DNA of 64,000 nucleotides from Lentinula raphanica. Lineage: Eukaryota; Basidiomycota; Agaricomycetes; Agaricales; Omphalotaceae. The notes below the pieces were generated by a model. The model worked only from the letters and a program-made list of their open reading frames with translations, made no database searches and had not been told where the DNA came from. The stretch lies in the NCBI GenBank assembly GCA_027919835.1, contig JANVFP010000012.1, forward strand, positions 1 to 64,000. The letters are read 5' to 3'. This document shows, one piece after another, positions 62,308 to 64,000 of the stretch; position 1 is the first letter of the stretch; every line of letters begins with the position of its first letter. A program made the position numbers and the translations under genes.

Positions 62308-64000
62308 ATGTCCAAATCTCCCGCGAAACTTCATCCTCCTTTTCGTGCAGAGCATGGTAAGTTAACATCATCCTGGCTGTATACTATACACAAGCCCTTA
62401 TGATCGATAGTGGGTTCCCTGATTCGTCCGAGACCTCTGTTCGACAAACGATGTGAGCTAGAGGAAGGTAAATGTACAGTCGAGGACCTCAAAGAGGTTG
62501 AGAACGATGCAGTAAAACATGTCGTTGAACTGCAGAGATCTCTCGGGATTAGGTCAATCACTGATGGCGAAGTCAAGAAGTACGTGCCAATCGTATAGAG
62601 AGATTCCTCTTAGTCTCATGCTCACTCGGAAATGGAGAGCGTCGTTTTACGATGGTGTTTTCGAGAAACTTGACGGAATGGTATTCATGCCTGAACGTAA
62701 GCCTCTGAAGCTTGACTTTTTGCATCAATAATCATTGCGCCGCAGGACCCATCCACGAATTCAAGGTTAGCACATGGACGCGATCTCGTCGCAGTGTCGC
62801 TCAGTTATTTGGCAGCGCTACCTGCCACACATAGCGCTCCTGTATGCCGCAGGAAAACCATCTGATGCAACTTTCTACTGTAATGCGAGTTCACACATGC
62901 TGGCTTTCTCAAGATTATTCATTGACGGTCTGTATACTACAGGGCAAGATTAGGCGCACGAAACCATTTTACGTGGAAGAATTCAAAGCTATCAAGCGTG
63001 TGGTTCCCCCGGAGGTTCATTGGTTGATGGACTTCTGAAACATGACGATCCTCATTCTGTTTTTTTTCAGGAGGTCAAGAATATCAAGATCAATATGTGC
63101 CCTCCCTCGTGGTGGCATCATCGACACGGATCAGACCTTGCATACGATAGAAACGTATACAGCACTGACGGTACGAGATTTGTCAAGTCTGAGTTACGCG
63201 AGTAATGTTTCATCATACTCATACTGGTAAAGATGAATTCTTTGATGACCTTGGAGCTGCTTATCGCGCCGAGTTCGCAGAGCTTTATGAGCTTGGGTGC
63301 CGTGAGTTCCACTCCCACCTACCCCCACTAACTTGAACCACATGTTCGAATGGTCCCGATAATGCAGGTAATATTCAACTCGATGATCCGACTTTCGCTT
63401 TCTTTTGTTACGAGCCCACTCTCTCTGGGATGAGAGAAGCAGGAGTTGATCCCGAAAAACTACTTGACACCTACATTCGATCTATCAACGTCTGTACCAA
63501 GGACCGTCCAACCGATCTCCGTATAGGTTTGCATATGTGCAGAGGCAATTACAAGGTGGGTAATCTCTAGAAATGTTCTAAAGCTATCGTGCTGGAAGCC
63601 TTTCTTGATTAGGGTTTGCATTTCTGCGAGGGCGGCTATGATGCTATAGCTGAGAAAGTGTTCATTGGTCTCGATGTAGACACATTATACGTAAGCCTCT
63701 ATCTAAATTTTGTTCAAGTATAATGCAGAGCCACTGTGTTATTATAGCTAGAGTTTGACGATGAGCGCAGCGGTTCATTCGATCCGCTCAAATTTGTTCC
63801 TTTGAACAAAATGGTCGTGCTGGGACTGGTCACTTCAAAGAACCCAAAGGTAGGATACTCTGCTGCAATTCGATGGGGTCCTTTAGAAATATGCTGTCTA
63901 GTTGGAGAACATAGAAGACCTCAAGAGGCGTGTGGATGAGGCAGCTACTGCTATGTCCAGTGGAGATTCAAGCCGTTCCAAGGAGGTGGCATTAAATCAG
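62308..64000 (+). CDS. cobalamin-independent methionine synthase-like (MetE C-domain/UROD fold) protein, 5' part
   Basis: The gene runs off the right edge. It starts MSKSPAKLHPPFRAEH, and exons give VGSLIRPRPLFDKRCELEEG, RSITDGEVK, SFYDGVFEKLDGMVFMPE, RPIHEFK, GKIRRTKPFYVEEFKAIKRV, NIQLDDPTFAFFCYEPTLSG, IGLHMCRGNYK and GLHFCEGGYDAIAEKVF. The paired His-x-Cys and later Glu fit the zinc site that activates the thiol in MetE. The absence of the MetE N-terminal half marks it as a short MetE-like enzyme, as known in many fungi and bacteria with uncertain substrates. One intron (after TFYCN, near 62,873) uses GC at the 5' splice site (GCGAGT). Confidence 0.82.

Overview
The window is genomic DNA of a filamentous basidiomycete, most likely a mushroom-forming agaricomycete. 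Nearly every gene is broken by short introns (about 37-65 nt), intergenic gaps are small, and the gene set is fungal (Pal1, Siz/PIAS ligase, Rap1-like telomere protein, HIS7 fusion, delta-8 sphingolipid desaturase, allantoate-permease-type transporter). The left end carries a Ty3/gypsy lineage common in agarics.

Positions 1-14,030 are a transposon nest. The 3' half of a Ty3/gypsy pol gene on the + strand (RNase H, HHCC zinc finger, DDE integrase, GPY/F-like end) is broken by frameshifts. Between pol and the downstream LTR lie two multi-exon genes on the opposite strand. The promoter-proximal one (5,406-8,052) is intact, about 787 codons, and has a perfectly spaced Zn2Cys6-type cysteine cluster. 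The other (2,619-4,595) carries frameshifts. The same 15-mer, TTTAGTTTGGGGGAG (polypurine-tract-like), occurs after pol, upstream of the broken gene, and directly before the LTR. Two diverged LTRs of about 1.7 kb follow, in opposite orientation with their U5 ends facing each other. The hexamer AGATCT is heavily over-represented across the first 11.7 kb. A truncated pogo-like transposase with a nested MITE closes the nest.

Positions 15,085-37,818 are dense housekeeping genes: an IRC3-type mitochondrial helicase and mitochondrial release factor 1 (divergent), kinesin-14 (with an apparent frameshift), an unrecognised nuclear-looking protein, a Siz/PIAS SUMO ligase, RRP36, a CorA/Mnr2-type transporter with an unusual GMN signature, a protein with a PP1-docking-like motif, PEX16, a small cupin, and a short-chain dehydrogenase very like L-rhamnose 1-dehydrogenase. 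A 2.4 kb gap with a large fold-back element precedes an allantoate-family MFS transporter.

Positions 42,746-64,000 carry an EED-like WD40 protein (possible PRC2 subunit), a complex I TIM17-family subunit, a Rap1-like BRCT/Myb protein, RPS16, mitochondrial L4, a hAT-type MITE with perfect TIRs and 8-bp TSDs, RAD51, 3-phosphoglycerate dehydrogenase and HIS7 (divergent, with two TGACTC sites between them), delta-8 sphingolipid desaturase, PAL1, RPL13 and the 5' part of a MetE-like enzyme gene that runs off the right edge.

All calls come from reading the sequence and recalling family features; no database search was run. Exon borders were worked out by hand from GT..AG (sometimes GC..AG) signals and frame continuity. 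Outer coordinates are the best-supported start and stop codons unless stated otherwise.
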